A stretch of 64,000 nt of DNA from Mytilus californianus (GCF_021869535.1 NW_026262679.1:44934426-44998425), one strand, 5' to 3'. Counted from the stretch's first letter, positions 22,006-34,982 are shown. Program-made: numbers and translations. The notes: a model not told the origin generated them from the letters alone.

Positions 22006-23119
22006 ACAAAGTAGAGCTAATTTATTAGTGATCTAAATTCTTTTCTTTTATTGAGAAATGTTATAAGTATTTGCATCACTTCTATTAATAATTTACTCTG
22101 TTATTGAACTCAAAAACTTATTATTTTAGGTGTAGCGCATGTTAGAGCCCCTATCACCTCACAACACAATAACAGGTGCCGTATTATTCTATAGACTAAG
22201 ATACGAACGACCCTGGGGTCAGATGCTTTAACAATGAATTAGCAGTCGGACGTACTTTCCATTTAATCGTATGTACATACCCTTTCCCCTATGTTACGTA
22301 AAACAATGCATTTCTTGCAAGCTGTGATAAAAGTAACTGTAGAATTGTATTGCAGTCAATAAACCACAATCAAAGAGGATTAACATCAGTTGAAATATCA
22401 TTGCATATACAGATTTTTACCACAATGACCTAAATGTTATCTTGAAGGCAAATAAAGATTTCGTTACTGTGTACAATTCTTTTATATACAAATGTGAATG
22501 TACTATCAAAAAATAATATACACTGAATCATGACCTCTAACCTAGCAGTAATGAATCATTTTGCATTATGCACTTATCGTTTTGGGCTTGATTTTCCCAA
22601 TTCACCTACAAAATAAACTTTATTTTAAAAAGCTTAATTGGATTTGTGATATGTACTGAAGGATTATGATAGGCAATGTCTATAAAAAGGTATTAGGTCA
22701 TTACTATGTACTTTGTTCCAAAAAATCTTACCGTAATACAATTTTTATTGAAGAGGTAGGCAAAGTTCCTTCTAAAATTTATTCAGTAACCGTGCCATTT
22801 TAGAAACAAAACAAAACAAATTTCATATGATTTCCGTACGAACAGCCCGTGTTTCTTTTATCATCCTTATTTATATAGTTATACTCGAGACCTAAAGTTT
22901 GGAAAGCCAAAAAGTGTAACACATTGCATAGAGCAACACAACTAAAAATGCCTTACAAGAACTGCCAACATAAATAAAAGGATATGTTGGCAATATGCCA
23001 AAGAGACAGTAACTAGGTAGATACAATTAACTAACATATACATTTACTATACTCTCTTTACAAGAAATCCTGAACAGTTATAGTTTTTTTTTATATTCCT
23101 CTGGAATTTCAACCGAAGA

Positions 23120-23680
23120 TGAAGAACTGCATCTTCCTTCACTCTACTGTATACCCAAATTACAGAAGTATTTTTACGTGGCATTCTTTTAAGAAGCGTT
23201 ATATCACAGGGTGTGTCAATGCTCCACGACACCTTTTATTAAATTACTAACAGCTAACAGCAATCAAAAGTGGACCTCGGAGTTATTGTCAAATAACCAA
23301 TTCTAGGGACGGAGTTTTTTTTAACACTCAGATTGTTGTTGACTTTAGAAAAAAATACTATAAAATATAAAACAATTAAAAAAATCAACAAAGAAAGTAT
23401 AAAACGGAAAAACTTAAGACCGATATCTCCATGTAATGTGTTATAAAAGTTTTCAGTTTAGTTTAGTTGTGATTACATATGCTAAGAAGGAAGTCTAAAG
23501 CTAGAGCCAAAAATAAATTACAATATAAATGTAATTAAAAATGTTAAAGAAAAACACATTTTTACATCACTTTGATCACCTATATTAGGGTCGGTGCTGA
23601 TGGTTTTATGTCAACTTAGGGACGGCGTTAATCAGATATGGAAACTAAAAATGCCATAGATCTGTAAGAGTACAAACAAT
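23120..23680 (+). repeat. Diverged duplicate of 40160-40400 and 45470-45570
   Basis: In order: GCATCTTCCTTC…ATACCCAAATTACA, AATTACTAACAGCTAACAGC, GGGACGG…AATCAGATATGGAAACTAA. The same order occurs at 40160-40400 and, in part, at 45470-45570. This is an outlying third copy of the unit duplicated at 33.9-46.4 kb. Confidence 0.55.
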
Positions 23681-23927
23681 ATAGGTTACTAAGATCTACG
23701 CTATTTGATCTGTGATGGATATTTGTCTCATGGCAATCATAGGTCCATATACTCGTGTGAAATTTATAAACACATATTCTCCATTCTTAACCTGCAGACA
23801 GATTGTAAGAATTTGACCATTTTGCATATAAAAGAATTACAAACGTTCAAATACAAATATCATGTTTTAAGAAAACACAAATCGTACTTTGTAAAACCAC
23901 CACTCTGAACCTAATATTAGTACGATT

Positions 23928-24266
23928 TTGACTGAAAAAAAACATTTAAATTACGTTTGGTGGACGTGTTTTCAGCTGACAGATGTAACAGTGTTTTACC
24001 AATGTTCTAGTCGTCTTAAAATAAGTAAACAAATAATTAAACCTACTGTGACAATTGGAAAAGCTGGGAATACATTGTATAGAGACGATATCAAAGATCT
24101 TCCATCAACATTTATAAATATCGTACTGACAGAACTTATTAGAAAAAAGCGAAATTCAACCACTTACGAGGTTGTTGACTTAGAACAGGCACAGGAATCT
24201 TTGATCTTAACTGGTATTTTAAATCTCAAACCTTCTTCAATTAAAATCAATCAACAGAAAAACTAA
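23928..24266 (+). CDS. Unrecognised coding-like open frame (112 codons)
   Basis: I do not recognise this protein. It is one of the longest frames in the window that does not lie in a known repeat, and its composition is mixed and protein-like: charged and polar segments such as LYRDDIKDLPSTFINIV and YEVVDLEQAQESLIL. The segment from residue ~17 (LTDVTVFYQCSSR) follows GTGTTTTCAG, which could be a splice acceptor, so residues before it may not be coding. It could be a last exon, a processed fragment or an ORF arising by chance. No domain, signal peptide or membrane segment seen. No neighbour supports a role. Confidence 0.25.
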   Translation: MTEKKHLNYVWWTCFQLTDVTVFYQCSSRLKISKQIIKPTVTIGKAGNTLYRDDIKDLPSTFINIVLTELIRKKRNSTTYEVVDLEQAQESLILTGILNLKPSSIKINQQKN

Positions 24267-24474
24267 AAGTAAATTTGAGCGCGCACAGAAGAAATAGTTT
24301 CTTTGATGAATTATCTTTTCTTTTTCTTCGTCCAAATATTAGGAATATCTTCATGGTTGGTTTTACATTGTCCATTAGGAATATTTGCCCTTTTTAACTG
24401 ATACTAACATAGAAAAACTAAAACAAAAATGTTTCTATGTTATCGATTTACCATTCTTACATTGATTAAAAAAA

Positions 24475-24560
24475 TGGGAAAAAAAACACTTTATAAATTT
24501 GTTGCGTCCGAAGCGATTTTATGGAATTATCTTCATCAGGAACGCTCATACACATACAAA
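24475..24560 (-). repeat. SINE-like repeat family 2
   Basis: CACTTTATAAATTTGTTGCG, TCCGAAGCGATTTTATGGAA and TTCATCAGGAACGCTCATAC are the reverse complement of the family 2 core (GAGCGTTCCTGATGAAG…CTTCGGACGC). Confidence 0.75.
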
Positions 24561-24797
24561 AAACACGATGTGCATATACGTAGTCAACGGTGAATAACCA
24601 GAAATTTTATTCAAAGGTACTCTACAAGGAACACAAGAAAATATACAAACAAAGAACAATGGCTGATATTTCATGCATTCTAAAAACGGCAATATGGACA
24701 GAACCTCTACGCATAAACACCACCAGTATTTCTTCTTCATTCAGAAATGAATTCCATTTTACAGTGTTAATCAATAATCTTTCTAGTAGTTAACAAA

Positions 24798-25130
24798 TAT
24801 AAGATAGAGGCGAAAGATACCAAAGCGGTATATAATCTCATTAGTTGAAGACAAACTGACAACGACATGGTAAAAGCGACGAAAAGACAATCAGCAGTAT
24901 AGAAAACACAACATATAAAACTTAAGACTAAGCGACACAAACTCTACCAAATTCTGGTATGATCTCTCAGATGCACCCTATGAGTTGCTCATGCAAGTAT
25001 ACATTCGGTCGTGTCATTTAAGGAAAACAGGACGGGACAGTAGTTATTACAATTGGAAAATATTCTTCGTCATCTGTGAAACTGATATTCCATAATGGTC
25101 AACCACCTCGAAATGAGGTTTTTAAAAATT
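24798..25130 (-). repeat. R1 dispersed repeat, near full length
   Basis: From GAGGCGAAAGATACCAAAG through GACAAACTGACAACGACATGG and AAGCGACACAAACTCTACC to CTGATATTCCATAATGGTCA. It joins the two R1 segments seen apart elsewhere, showing they form one element of about 330 bp or more. Confidence 0.75.
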
Positions 25131-25394
25131 TTGGAAAGCAAGAACTGAATATTTACACGATGGCTAGACATTTAAAACTAAAACTCAATGCGTACGAAAC
25201 ATAAATATAGGTCAAAGAGATTTAACTCGAATAAAACAATGTCTTCTGACCGTATTTTTAAACTATTCACAATTAATTGAAAAAATCAATGATAAAGAAG
25301 ACTTCGACAGATATCGATGCCATTAACAATTCATCTTGATAATCGTCTTTAATATTATGTTTAACGCTTACCGACTTTTTTTCTTCGGAAAATG

Positions 25395-25520
25395 CATGTA
25401 CCAAGTCAGGAATAACCAGTTGTTTTCCACTCGTTCCATTGGTTGATATAGTTGCGCGTTTGGTTTAATCAGGTGTTATGAACTTCCCCCTTGTTGAAAT
25501 ACCTTAGAGTTTCGGTATTT
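25395..25520 (+). repeat. R2 fragment
   Basis: GTACCAAGTCAGGAATAACC followed by CAGTTGTTTTCCACTCGTTC resembles the middle of R2; the rest is diverged. Confidence 0.5.
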
Positions 25521-26511
25521 TTGTTAGCACGTTTTTGACCGAAGAACGTATAATAATCTTTTACTTTTTTCAGTTTTGATATGCCTCGTTTTTAAGGGAA
25601 ATAATATTAAAACGACAGTGGATTCTCGATTGCCATATGGCGAAACGGAAGTGTAATACCAGGTTTGATGACAAGTCATCGACCCCCGTATATTGCTCAG
25701 GAAAAATCTTTAACGAAATACTAAATAAAACTGTAGGGTATACAAAAATTTCGTTTTTATATGAATTTTTAATTGTTTACCTCCCTTTATTACCTGTTTA
25801 TACAAGGACAATATTTACTGACATAGGTATACCCTCTTTATCCTTTGGTTGAATTTAATATGAATGAATAGGGGCTGATTCATGTGGATTCTAGTCCGTT
25901 AAAATCGGAACAAAACAAATTGTGCATCAAAATGTCAACACTTTCTTTTTATTAGGGTCATGCTCTTCCCATATCACAAATCTTGAATCTGTCCCTGATG
26001 AAGATTTTTGTTCATCACACTCCTAATACTGGCCTATCACACATGTATCAGTTAAAATAATATAATATAAGCTTCGGCATGTGTATAATACTGTGCAAGG
26101 TGGAAAGACTGAAATCATTCGCTTGTCATGTGTCCTAACGTTTGGTCATTGTCCGTTTGTGTCAATTTATAGAAAACAATCTACATATAAGAAGCAGGCA
26201 TTCTAGTCTATGAAATATCATGTATTGAAACTTCAGTGACATTTACCAGATGTGATTATTGATTATAATTAAAAGAGTGTCCTTGTAGCTCCAACCACAT
26301 TAAAAAATAATAAAATTAAAAATAGTTACATAAAATATATTGTGTTCATTGCTATAGATTATAACTTTCAATGTAGAAATGTACAAAAAAATACTTTTTA
26401 GCCTCCTTAATTCTGAAATTCTTAATCTAGTTTATTGCTAATTTGACCACACCACAAGTTTATTTACGTGAGACACCCAAGTAACATCGTCTAGTCAATG
26501 TAAAACGTTAA

Positions 26512-26620
26512 ATAACACAAATACCGAACTCCAAGGAAAATTCAAAACGGAAAATCAAAAGCTCAAACACACCAAACGAATGGAAAACAACTGTCATATT
26601 CTTGACTTGGTTTAAGTCTT
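26512..26620 (+). repeat. R5 dispersed repeat
   Basis: AATACCGAACTCCAAGGAAA, AATCAAAAGCTCAAACACAC and CTGTCATATTCTTGACTTGG. The first part recurs at 31182-31230. Confidence 0.65.
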
Positions 26621-27059
26621 AGTTTATATCTAAATTGGGTTTTTATTCTTTGGGTATTTTGTGGATGATTGTAGATTATGTAGTGTCTGGTAAATTTATT
26701 CTTTTATTCTAAACAATTCTAGAGTTTGACCGATTTCGAGCATGGCATATTGTGAGAGACCAGTCGAATTTTGAAGACAATGTTATGTTGACCTTTTCAA
26801 GTCTTTGCATTTGTAATGTAGATGGGTGTATTTGACGTATATATTCATAAAAAGTATAACAAATCTATATAAAAAAAGTATATCATCTTATTCTTTTCTT
26901 AATGAAACTGATTTGTTTGCTGTAAGGATTGCAGAATTAAAAATTGTGAATTTTTGGAATATCATGGGCCAAATAGTTTGTCTTAGTATGCCTCTTGTAT
27001 GAGCGCCGAGTAGACTTCGGATCATGTGACAATAAGAACATTAAATAGTAGTTTTCATT

Positions 27060-27265
27060 TGATCATTAAGGCATATGTCAGGAATAGATTGCCTTAGTTG
27101 TATTTGACAGAACCTTTCGGAATTTTGTGTTGTCAATGCTCTTAAACTTCAAACTTGTTTGGCCTTTTACCTTGTTTGATTCGAGCGTCACAGGTGAGTC
27201 TTTTGTAGACAAAACGCGCGTCTGGCGTACAAAACTTTAAGCCTGGTATCTATGATGAGTTTATT
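27060..27265 (+). repeat. SINE-like repeat family 1 with hammerhead-like core
   Basis: The best uninterrupted copy: AATGCTCTTAAACTTCAAAC, GAGCGTCACAGGTGAGTC, TTTTGTAGACAAAACGCGCG, TCTGGCGTACAAAACTTTAA and GCCTGGTATCTATGATGAG. Relative to the core GCGTCACTGATGAGTC…GACGAAACGC it has CAGGTGA for CTGATGA and ACAAAAC for ACGAAAC. This copy would be catalytically dead. Confidence 0.75.
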
Positions 27266-27484
27266 CAGAAAACATATAAAAATATCGCTTTTCATACATG
27301 TATGAATATCCTTTGTCAAATATGAATAAAAGGATAAGTGGGATATATATGAATTAGACAACAACCCAACTTTACATCGGAAACCAGACCAGACCTCTAG
27401 AGTTAATAAATAAGTGGCAACGATAGTTCACCGATGTTTACAATTCAACCTAAAAAGTCTTCAACAATATTAAAGATTCATTTC

Positions 27485-27570
27485 ACAAAAATATCTTACG
27501 AGAAAAAACACTCGCAAGTCATAAACATTCCAGTATAACTTAGTTCAATTTTAGTCGTAAGATATTTTGT
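27485..27570. repeat. Inverted repeat around a 53-base loop
   Basis: ACAAAAATATCTTACGA (27485-27501) is inverted at 27555-27570 with one indel. A second pair (CACTCGCAAGTC, CCTCGCGAGTC) lies inside the loop and beyond the right arm in direct orientation. Possible small foldback. Confidence 0.7.
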
Positions 27571-27639
27571 AAAAAGAGTCCTCGCGAGTCTTGATAAGCT
27601 GTGAACAATAAGAGAATACTAAAAGATCTACAATCAACA

Positions 27640-27810
27640 CTGAAGAACAAACAAATAAGATATACCTTAAGAAAACTACTGACGACAATTATGCCGTGCT
27701 ACATTACATAAGCATGTTGTGCGGTTAACTATTTTGTTGAGTACTCAGGTATCTGTTTTTCGACTCGATTGGTGGACTAACAAATGGTTCAAAGCAGAAC
27801 GTACAATAAA
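27640..27810 (+). repeat. Duplicate of 39500-39690
   Basis: Shared words: AAAACTACTGACGACAATTATG vs AAAATTACTGACAATAATTCTG, TAGCATGTTG/AAGCATGTTG, GTGGACTAACAAATGG and CAAAGCAGAACG(T/A)ACAATAAA. The 94-codon frame that begins at 27784 starts in this repeat and is not conserved in the other copy. Confidence 0.75.
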
Positions 27811-28779
27811 AAACATTTTACAATATCGGTATTGCCTTCAATGACAGAACTCTGTCAATCAGTACCTATACTTTGCATGCACATTACAGTCAAGTATTTA
27901 GCAAAACTTTCATATGGAAAGGAAAAATTCATTTTATTGGTCAAATTAGGCTTTCAAAGCGTTTACACTTTAACATCAGACGAGAAATTACAAAAAAAAA
28001 CAAGTTTTATTAGACAATCGGCTTTGAATGTATGTTATCTGTGTACATATATGCTACTAGTACAATAAAACACGAAAGAGTTCAATAATACATCTTCAGC
28101 ATAAATGTCCTTTGTTTTTTTCAGTGAAAAGAACCACAATCATTGAAGAGACTTAATCGCAAAATAAATATTTAAGCAGTGAAAGTGCATAATTCAATTT
28201 ATTGAAATTTAAAGGACATAAATGCAGAAAAAGGAATAACAATAATAATTTCATTTTCAAATTTTATTAATCCCTTGTATACACCAGAATTTGTTAAAAA
28301 ATGTTTCGCTGAATAGACAGGTCCAGCTTTTTTCACAGGACAATAAAATACTAGGTGCTCAATACACGTTTTCTTTTTTACGCCATCATATTATTGAAAT
28401 ATACGCCTATTTTAAATCCTTTCTATGATAATAATTAAATCTTTAAAATCGTTTAGAGAAAGTTAAAACCGAACATTACTATCAAAGAAAAAGTTGACTC
28501 TAGGGATATGAAAGTTGATTATCTTAATTTAATGTTACTGTTTCTAAATATTCAGAGAAATCTATAGCTACGAAGTGGTTTTAAATTTACAGCTATCGAT
28601 ATATAATACCGCAACATAATGTAATGACATTTATCATTTCTTTGCATATCAATATTTTTTTTAAATTTTATTACTGACAAATTAATTGTGTTCACTACAA
28701 TAGTAATATCATCGAAAGGTCATTTCACAAGATTTAAAGATTATTGCTGTATTCATAAAAAATCAAACACATGGATACT

Positions 28780-28925
28780 TGGCTGATGATACCCTTGTAG
28801 ACTTACAGTCCACCAGCAGCGGTATCGACCCACTAATAGAAAATGAAAATAACACTTTATAAATTTCGTGCATCCGAAGAGATTTCTTGGATTAACCTTC
28901 ATACTCTTATTCCAATCAGTACACA
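28780..28925 (-). repeat. SINE-like repeat family 2, longer copy
   Basis: It contains GGCTGATGATACCCTTGTAG, CCACCAGCAGCGGTATCGAC, CACTTTATAAATTTCGTGCA, TCCGAAGAGATTTCTTGGAT and ACCTTCATACTC. It shows that CTGATGATACCC…CCACCAGCAG belongs to the same element as the GATGAAG core. Confidence 0.7.
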
Positions 28926-29180
28926 CTTACTGCTATCATCACGGTTTTGGGGTTATTATTTTAGACAATATCATTTACCACACATCAGCAAAACCTAACA
29001 TATCACCTTATAAGTAATCACCGTTTTTCATTTATCTCTTTTGTTTTTAACAGACACACTACACACACGTACTATAAGTTTTCGGCATCGACCACTTCAA
29101 GTCTGAACTGTCTTACTTCACTAGTGAATATTCATCATACTGGCTATGTTTAAGTTATTGAATCTACCGTAGTCAACAAC

Positions 29181-29466
29181 ATTTCTATGAATATGTCATC
29201 CATAGGACCACATCACATACATTTCTATAAATATGTCATCCAAAAGACCACATTACATACATTTCTATAAATATGTCATCAAAAGGACCTCATTACATAC
29301 ATTTCTAGGAATATGTCATCTAAAGGACCTCATTACATACATTTCTATGAATATGTCATCCAAAAGACCACATTACATACATTTCTATGAATATGTCATC
29401 CAAAGGACCACATTACATATATTTCTATGAATATGTCATCCAAAGGACCTCATTACATACATTTCA
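29181..29466 (+). repeat. 40 bp minisatellite, 7 copies
   Basis: Exact 40 bp period: ATTTCTATGAATATGTCATC begins at 29181, 29221, 29261, 29301, 29341, 29381 and 29421, each followed by CAAAAGGACC(A/T)CATTACATAC. Few differences between units imply recent expansion. Since 40 is not a multiple of 3, the 65-codon frame across it repeats only every 120 bp and is not a gene. Confidence 0.95.
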
Positions 29467-29499
29467 TAAATAGGAAACACTATTTTACAATTCAAATAG

Positions 29500-29808
29500 T
29501 GTCAGAGAATTAATAAAGGCAACAGTAGTATACCACTGTTCAATAGTCATAATTCGATTAAGCAAAAACAAATCCGGGTAACAAATTAAAACCGAGGGAA
29601 ACACATCAACTATAAGAGGAAAACAACGGAACAACAGAAACACTGAACTACAACAAAAGCAAACACCAACATACATAGAAACAGATTGTCTGATAACAAC
29701 TGCTATATTCCTGTCTTGGTACAGGACGTTTTAAGAAAAAAATGGTGGGTTGAACCTGGTTTTATGGCTAGCCAAACCTCCCGCTTATATGGCCATGTTT
29801 AAAATACC
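29500..29808 (-). repeat. R2 dispersed repeat, full inverted copy
   Basis: Reverse complement of 11906-12215 over its whole length, from AAAGGCAACAGTAGTATACC to GGCTAGCCAAACCTCCCGC. Confidence 0.85.
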
Positions 29809-30117
29809 GCTAAAATACCGCAGAATAACAACGGACACCTCCCATGAATTCACGACAGCGCACCAGGACACCACAAACGAAATATAAACTGTGCGTAACA
29901 TGAATTGATCTACGTCACAAAAAGTGACGTATTTTTTGTGACGTTTATATTATCACAGGTAAATTTCTAAAAATGACTGTGTATAAACAAAAAAATCCTG
30001 TGCATATAGTTGCTTTAAACTTAAAATCATATAAATGAAGTAGCTGATTTATTATCTTAACTTTAACATACATATAGAAAATAAAAATAAAAATAACTGT
30101 AATATAAGGCAAGATCA

Positions 30118-30172
30118 TGTAAGACCAAACAGTAAACAGTGAGACCAAACAGTAAACAGTGAACCCAAACAG
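30118..30172 (+). repeat. Short tandem repeat, ~20 bp unit
   Basis: AGACCAAACAGTAAACAGTG occurs twice in a row, followed by a variant AACCCAAACAG. Confidence 0.85.
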
Positions 30173-30179
30173 ATTAAGC

Positions 30180-32200
30180 CGGACAATGGACAATAAAAAA
30201 AACTCATCATAAAAGATACCAGGCATAAGTTTTTTTAACCCCCAAACAAATGTGGCATTATCGTAAAAGAAAATAAATAGCTTTCAGAATACTTAGAGTT
30301 GTTAAGTGCCAATCTGCCTAAGAATCAGGCAGTGGTGAAAATATGACAAACAAAAACCCGCTCATAAATATAACATTCGTTTCCTTTCGGTAATTCCGGT
30401 AATTCCAGATAAAATTTGGTTGAAATGCACTAGAAATTAACAATTAAGGGGGAATAACTCCGTAATTTGCTATCATTCTAACCAAAATTTACCTAGATAT
30501 TTTTCGAATTACCAGACACGCAGAAACGAAACACCTACCATTTCTAACTCAGGATGAGAGTAACTTCAAAATAGGGTGGTTTTGTCGATGGGTTTTTTCG
30601 GCCATGTTTTGAAATTTTTCTAAATTGCCTGATTCTTTCAAAGAATGGCACTTAAAACGAAGAGTTGGTGAAAAATAAGAATAACAAACTCAACGCGCTC
30701 GTAAACACTCACGCCACGTTCGTCATCACAGACCAAATTGTCTTACCTTCTTGACAGGTATGCATTTATCCCTGTAAACAAAAACCTAAACAATATCGTT
30801 TTTCTTACCACAAAACTATCAACTTAAAGTGACGATGAGGTCAGAATAAATATCCAACTTAAAGGCGGCAAGATAATTTATTTTCACTCAGACCAAGGCC
30901 AGAATATATATTTTCTACTCCTTCAAAATGTGACACCTCAAAATCAAATGTCGTTCCCTAAAGTAACTTATTTTTTATGATACAGATCACCTTTTTGGTA
31001 AGATGCACATAAAACATCAAACAAAAACATCAGTCAAAATGAAGTCTAGAATTTTGATTATATTGAAATATAAGCAAAATATGATATCAAGACAATCAGG
31101 GGGAAAAAACTCCCTTTCAAATTACTTTCTTATCTGTCATTAATCAAAAGCGGCTTTCAGAGATATAGGAAAAAGTAAAACAACAAAAATACCGAACTCC
31201 AAGGAAAATGTAAAACGGAAAGTCCCCCATCTTCCTCTTATGGTAGAAGGAATCAAGTGTGGATATTAAGAATTCCATAGATCATATGGAGAACATTCAA
31301 TCAAAGTTCATTATCCTTTAATTTAAATATAATATCATTCTATACATCCGCTACAAAATAAGAATGAACGTCTATAGGTTTTGTGTTATTAATGTACCAT
31401 TCTAGAAACACGAATAATTGTCAACATTTTTGTAAAAGAATATGAGGCCTGGAAAATCAGTATATGGCGAATAGATTCTTAATACATCCTTCTTTCACTA
31501 ACTGAGTAGTATGATCAATACAAAGATTGTCTCCTAAATGTTTTTTCTAAAAATTACATATTGAGACTCCCGAAGCAGCAGGAACACTTAAGTTTTATAA
31601 ATTGTGGCACCAAAAATAAAACATATTGGGAATTTTGTGATAAAATGAAAAGAATATCCAAACCATCTATTATCAATTAAGCATAAAGGAGTCGATACCC
31701 TTAATTTTGGTAAAATCTAGTGGTAATATTTACATGTTCAGCTAAGTGCTTATATCTTAACTAACTTTGAGTAGAAAATCAAAGTAAATGCTGAAACATG
31801 AATATGGGATGAAAGATACCCTTTGGGATTATGAATTTACCTGTAGTACAGATCAAATGATCAAAATAGAAAATAAGCATATTTTGATTTTTAAACATAC
31901 AGGGTGGTATAACTAGAAATTTTTGTAAAGCTTTATGTTTGTAAGAAATGAGTTTGTTCCCTTTATTCAAATTATTTTTCAGTTTATTTATAATATTTAA
32001 ATATATTTCATGCAATTACAATGTAGTCACTAATTTTTTAAAAGAAGCTAACATCTACCCCTGCTATTATTATTCTTTTGAAAATGTTTCATCTTATTTC
32101 TTATTTTCAAATGATTCACACATATATTTAAATATTTTATTGTAAAAATAGAATATATGGATTTTCCTCTCAGTATTTAAACTTCCCATTTCTTAATTGA
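30180..32200. other. AT-rich intergenic DNA
   Basis: Contains an R5 fragment at 31182-31230 (ATACCGAACTCCAAGGAAAA). Otherwise no coding segment or structure recognised. Frames of 60-93 codons here are AT-driven. Confidence 0.5.
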
Positions 32201-32203
32201 GTT

Positions 32204-32352
32204 AGAGGCTTCTATGCTACTGGGGCTGCTCTTGTTATGCACTAGCAAAACAACCCAAAACAAAACATAAACCAAAATACCTATCATTCTCAAATCAAAC
32301 CAACGCGACCTGCATGCCAAAAGTCTAAGTCCCCAGTAGTAAAGCGGCCTCT
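32204..32352. mobile_element. 149 bp miniature element with 22 bp TIR
   Basis: AGAGGCTTCTATGCTACTGG at the left pairs with CCCCAGTAGTAAAGCGGCCT at the right (about 18 of 22 positions). GTT flanks both ends and may be a 3 bp target duplication. A 108-codon minus-strand frame over it is the repeat plus the neighbouring microsatellite. Confidence 0.65.
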
Positions 32353-32406
32353 GTTCCTTTTTCTTTATACTAATAACTGTTCGGCATTTATTAAAGAGAA
32401 GACACA

Positions 32407-32453
32407 GTATGTATGTTTGTTTGTATGTAGGTATGTAAGTATGTATGTATGTC
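32407..32453. repeat. (TATG)n-type microsatellite
   Basis: Interrupted TATG/TTTG tetranucleotide repeats. Confidence 0.9.
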
Positions 32454-33479
32454 TCTTCGATATATACCATTATCAAGAGCTGTGATATATCAACTAGTAA
32501 CATAACGGACTTGCTGCGTATGAAAAGGCAAAGACGTAAAGCATAGTAATTATATTTACATGTATGTAGCTAAATAGCTACAGACGAGCCTGTAACTGTC
32601 TAGATGATTTTGAAACAAACTATTCTTTAGAATTACAAAAATTGAACATAAATCACTGTGGCATTTGAGAGCTTCTGGGGGCGTCCGGCCATGGCTTCAG
32701 CCACCTCTGAAAAAGGCCGTCAGAGCAATCTCGTACTACTGACTACCTTATTATATCCACAAGCAGTGATGTCGACAAAGCAGTAAAAAAAATCTTCTGT
32801 GGTCAAAGTAGAATCTCTTCTTGATTACACTTCATCAAGCATCTTACTTGCCCTTATTATCATAAACCCCTTTTTGTAAATTCCGTCAGAGATCTTAATT
32901 GTCTGTCTGCTTTAATTGATGCATTGAATTGACACCATTATCTTGCTGAAAAAATTATGTACTTTTATATAAATGGTTTTGAAAATATACGGATAATTCT
33001 TTAGTTTGTGCAAAGAATCTACAACAAAACACCCTTCAGATGTTCTTAAGACATAATTCTGTCGGCCATCAATGTTTATATACTTTTAGTTTTATCTTTC
33101 GTATTTGCATCCAGGTTTCAAATTTCTTACGTTTAGTGCGAAGCAGCATCACCTGCTAAAATAGCCTCATTCGTTTATGTTGTCATTGCAGATACGAGCA
33201 AGAGCTTATTTAAACATATATATTGCTACAGAAGGTATTTTACAAAAATATTAATCGGTTTGAAATATCTTTTGTGTAAATCTTTTTCTCGTATATATTT
33301 TAACAAAAAACTATGCGTGAAAATGGCATTTAAGGTCAACTACGTAAATTTCGACATATTACAGACGTCATAATAACATCACAAGTGACCTTTCCGCACT
33401 CAAGTTTCTAAAAAAACGCAATTCGTTCATACATTAATAATAAGCTGAATAAAATGATAATTGTAATATCGTCTATCTA

Positions 33480-33930
33480 AGAATCCAGTGCCCTCGTCCT
33501 CATTAAAATAGACTCTCTTTTTTCACTTTGAAAATATCATTGAATGTATTGACAAAAATTGGATCATAAGTCTATGATTTCACTTGCGATTATTGGTTTT
33601 TTGAAATAGACCTATTGAGAACCAATTGAATGCCATGCAGATTTGTGTAACGGTTCTATTTCATGCTTTTTAATTATATTAATAGAAGTTTTTTTCTAGA
33701 ATGATACGGGGTTTTTATGATGATTGAAAAAATACGATTTCGCTTGAAAAAGAAAAAAATTCAGTGTCCTAATCAACAAATTATAAATGAACCAAATAAA
33801 CTGTTTTAGAATAACTATAAGTAAGTTTATTATTCCCCTTTCAGTTAAAGTGTCAAAATGCCAGACTTCAACAGTGTATTTGAAATTGTTTTGAAAATAT
33901 ATGGATAACTCATACACACTTAGTTCCATT
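33480..33930 (+). repeat. Extra diverged copy of the 33940-34560 block
   Basis: AAAATTGGATCATAAG, CTATGATTTCACTTGCGATTA, GAATGCCATGCAGATTTGTG, ATACGATTTCGCTTGAAAAAG and AAAGTGTCAAAATGCC align with 33940-34360 and 41480-41880. Three paralogous blocks in all. Confidence 0.65.
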
Positions 33931-34562
33931 TACCAATAACATTTAATCTATTGGATATACAATAGAATACTACATGTATTCCTTTGAAATTTTGATTGTA
34001 TAGTACCTTTCAACTTCATAAAATGTCAGTAGATTTATTCACAAAAGGGGTTCATAAGTTTATGATTTGACTTACAATTATATATGTTAAGATATAGTCA
34101 ACCTTCTCGAAATCTATGGAATGTCATGCTGATTTTTGTCACTGTTCAATTTTCACCTTTTAATGACAGAAATAAATGTTAAAAAAAGTGGTTGTATAAT
34201 GGATGACGAACAGATTACGATTTCGCTAGAAAAAGAGAAAGTGTTTGAATGAGATAAAGGTTTAAAATAATCTGTATTAGTATAAGTAGTAGTATGTTAT
34301 TAATTTCGCTTTGAGTAAAAGTGCTAAATAAAATCGTTATACTACAAAGTTTTGTGCCAGAAACTCCTCGATCTTTTGTATGAGTGTTTTGAATCTTACA
34401 ATGAACAGTTATATCATTTGTGGAGGTGCAATAAAGCCTTAGTTTTGTGATAATGGGTTTATAGCTCTCAAGTTTTAGACCGACGAAGGTTCAATTTGTG
34501 ATTCGATTATAGTAATAGGCAACAGTGGTATATCAACGTTTTTCAAATTTCGTAACTCCATT

Positions 34563-34628
34563 TTTAATAAACAAATCAGAATAAAAAAAACTTAACTCAC
34601 AAATCAGAATAAAAAAAAACTTAACTGC
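34563..34628 (+). repeat. Tandem dimer, ~31 bp
   Basis: ACAAATCAGAATAAAAAAAA followed by CTTAACT is present twice in succession. Confidence 0.85.
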
Positions 34629-34982
34629 ACACGAAGCGTGACAATATACTAGTATATAATATCTTTAAATTATAATTAAACATTAGGTTTAGAAGCATGG
34701 TATAATTGTGTCATATTCTTCTGAGTAAAGCTCTATTGTTAAATATCTGAATGGAGGTACTTTTGAAAAAAGATTTTTATATACAGTTCTTGCATATCTT
34801 ATATTTCTACAAAGAATTATGTTACATCAATGGGTATGCAAACATTTTCCACATGATGATTATAACTTATGAAATAAAAATTTAAAGATATGGGGGATGT
34901 GGATATAACTTGAATTTCTGATCGCAGATATTTAATCTTTTTCTTACAATTTGTGTCATTAAATATGTTGAATAGAAATAAG

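Noticed and set aside
29233..29430. 65-codon frame with internal peptide repeats
   Set aside because: Produced by the 40 bp minisatellite, which cycles frames every 120 bp.
29181..29466. CRISPR-like array
   Set aside because: Units are contiguous without unique spacers, and the genome is eukaryotic.
32177..32503. 108-codon minus-strand frame
   Set aside because: Built from a TIR miniature element and a TATG microsatellite.
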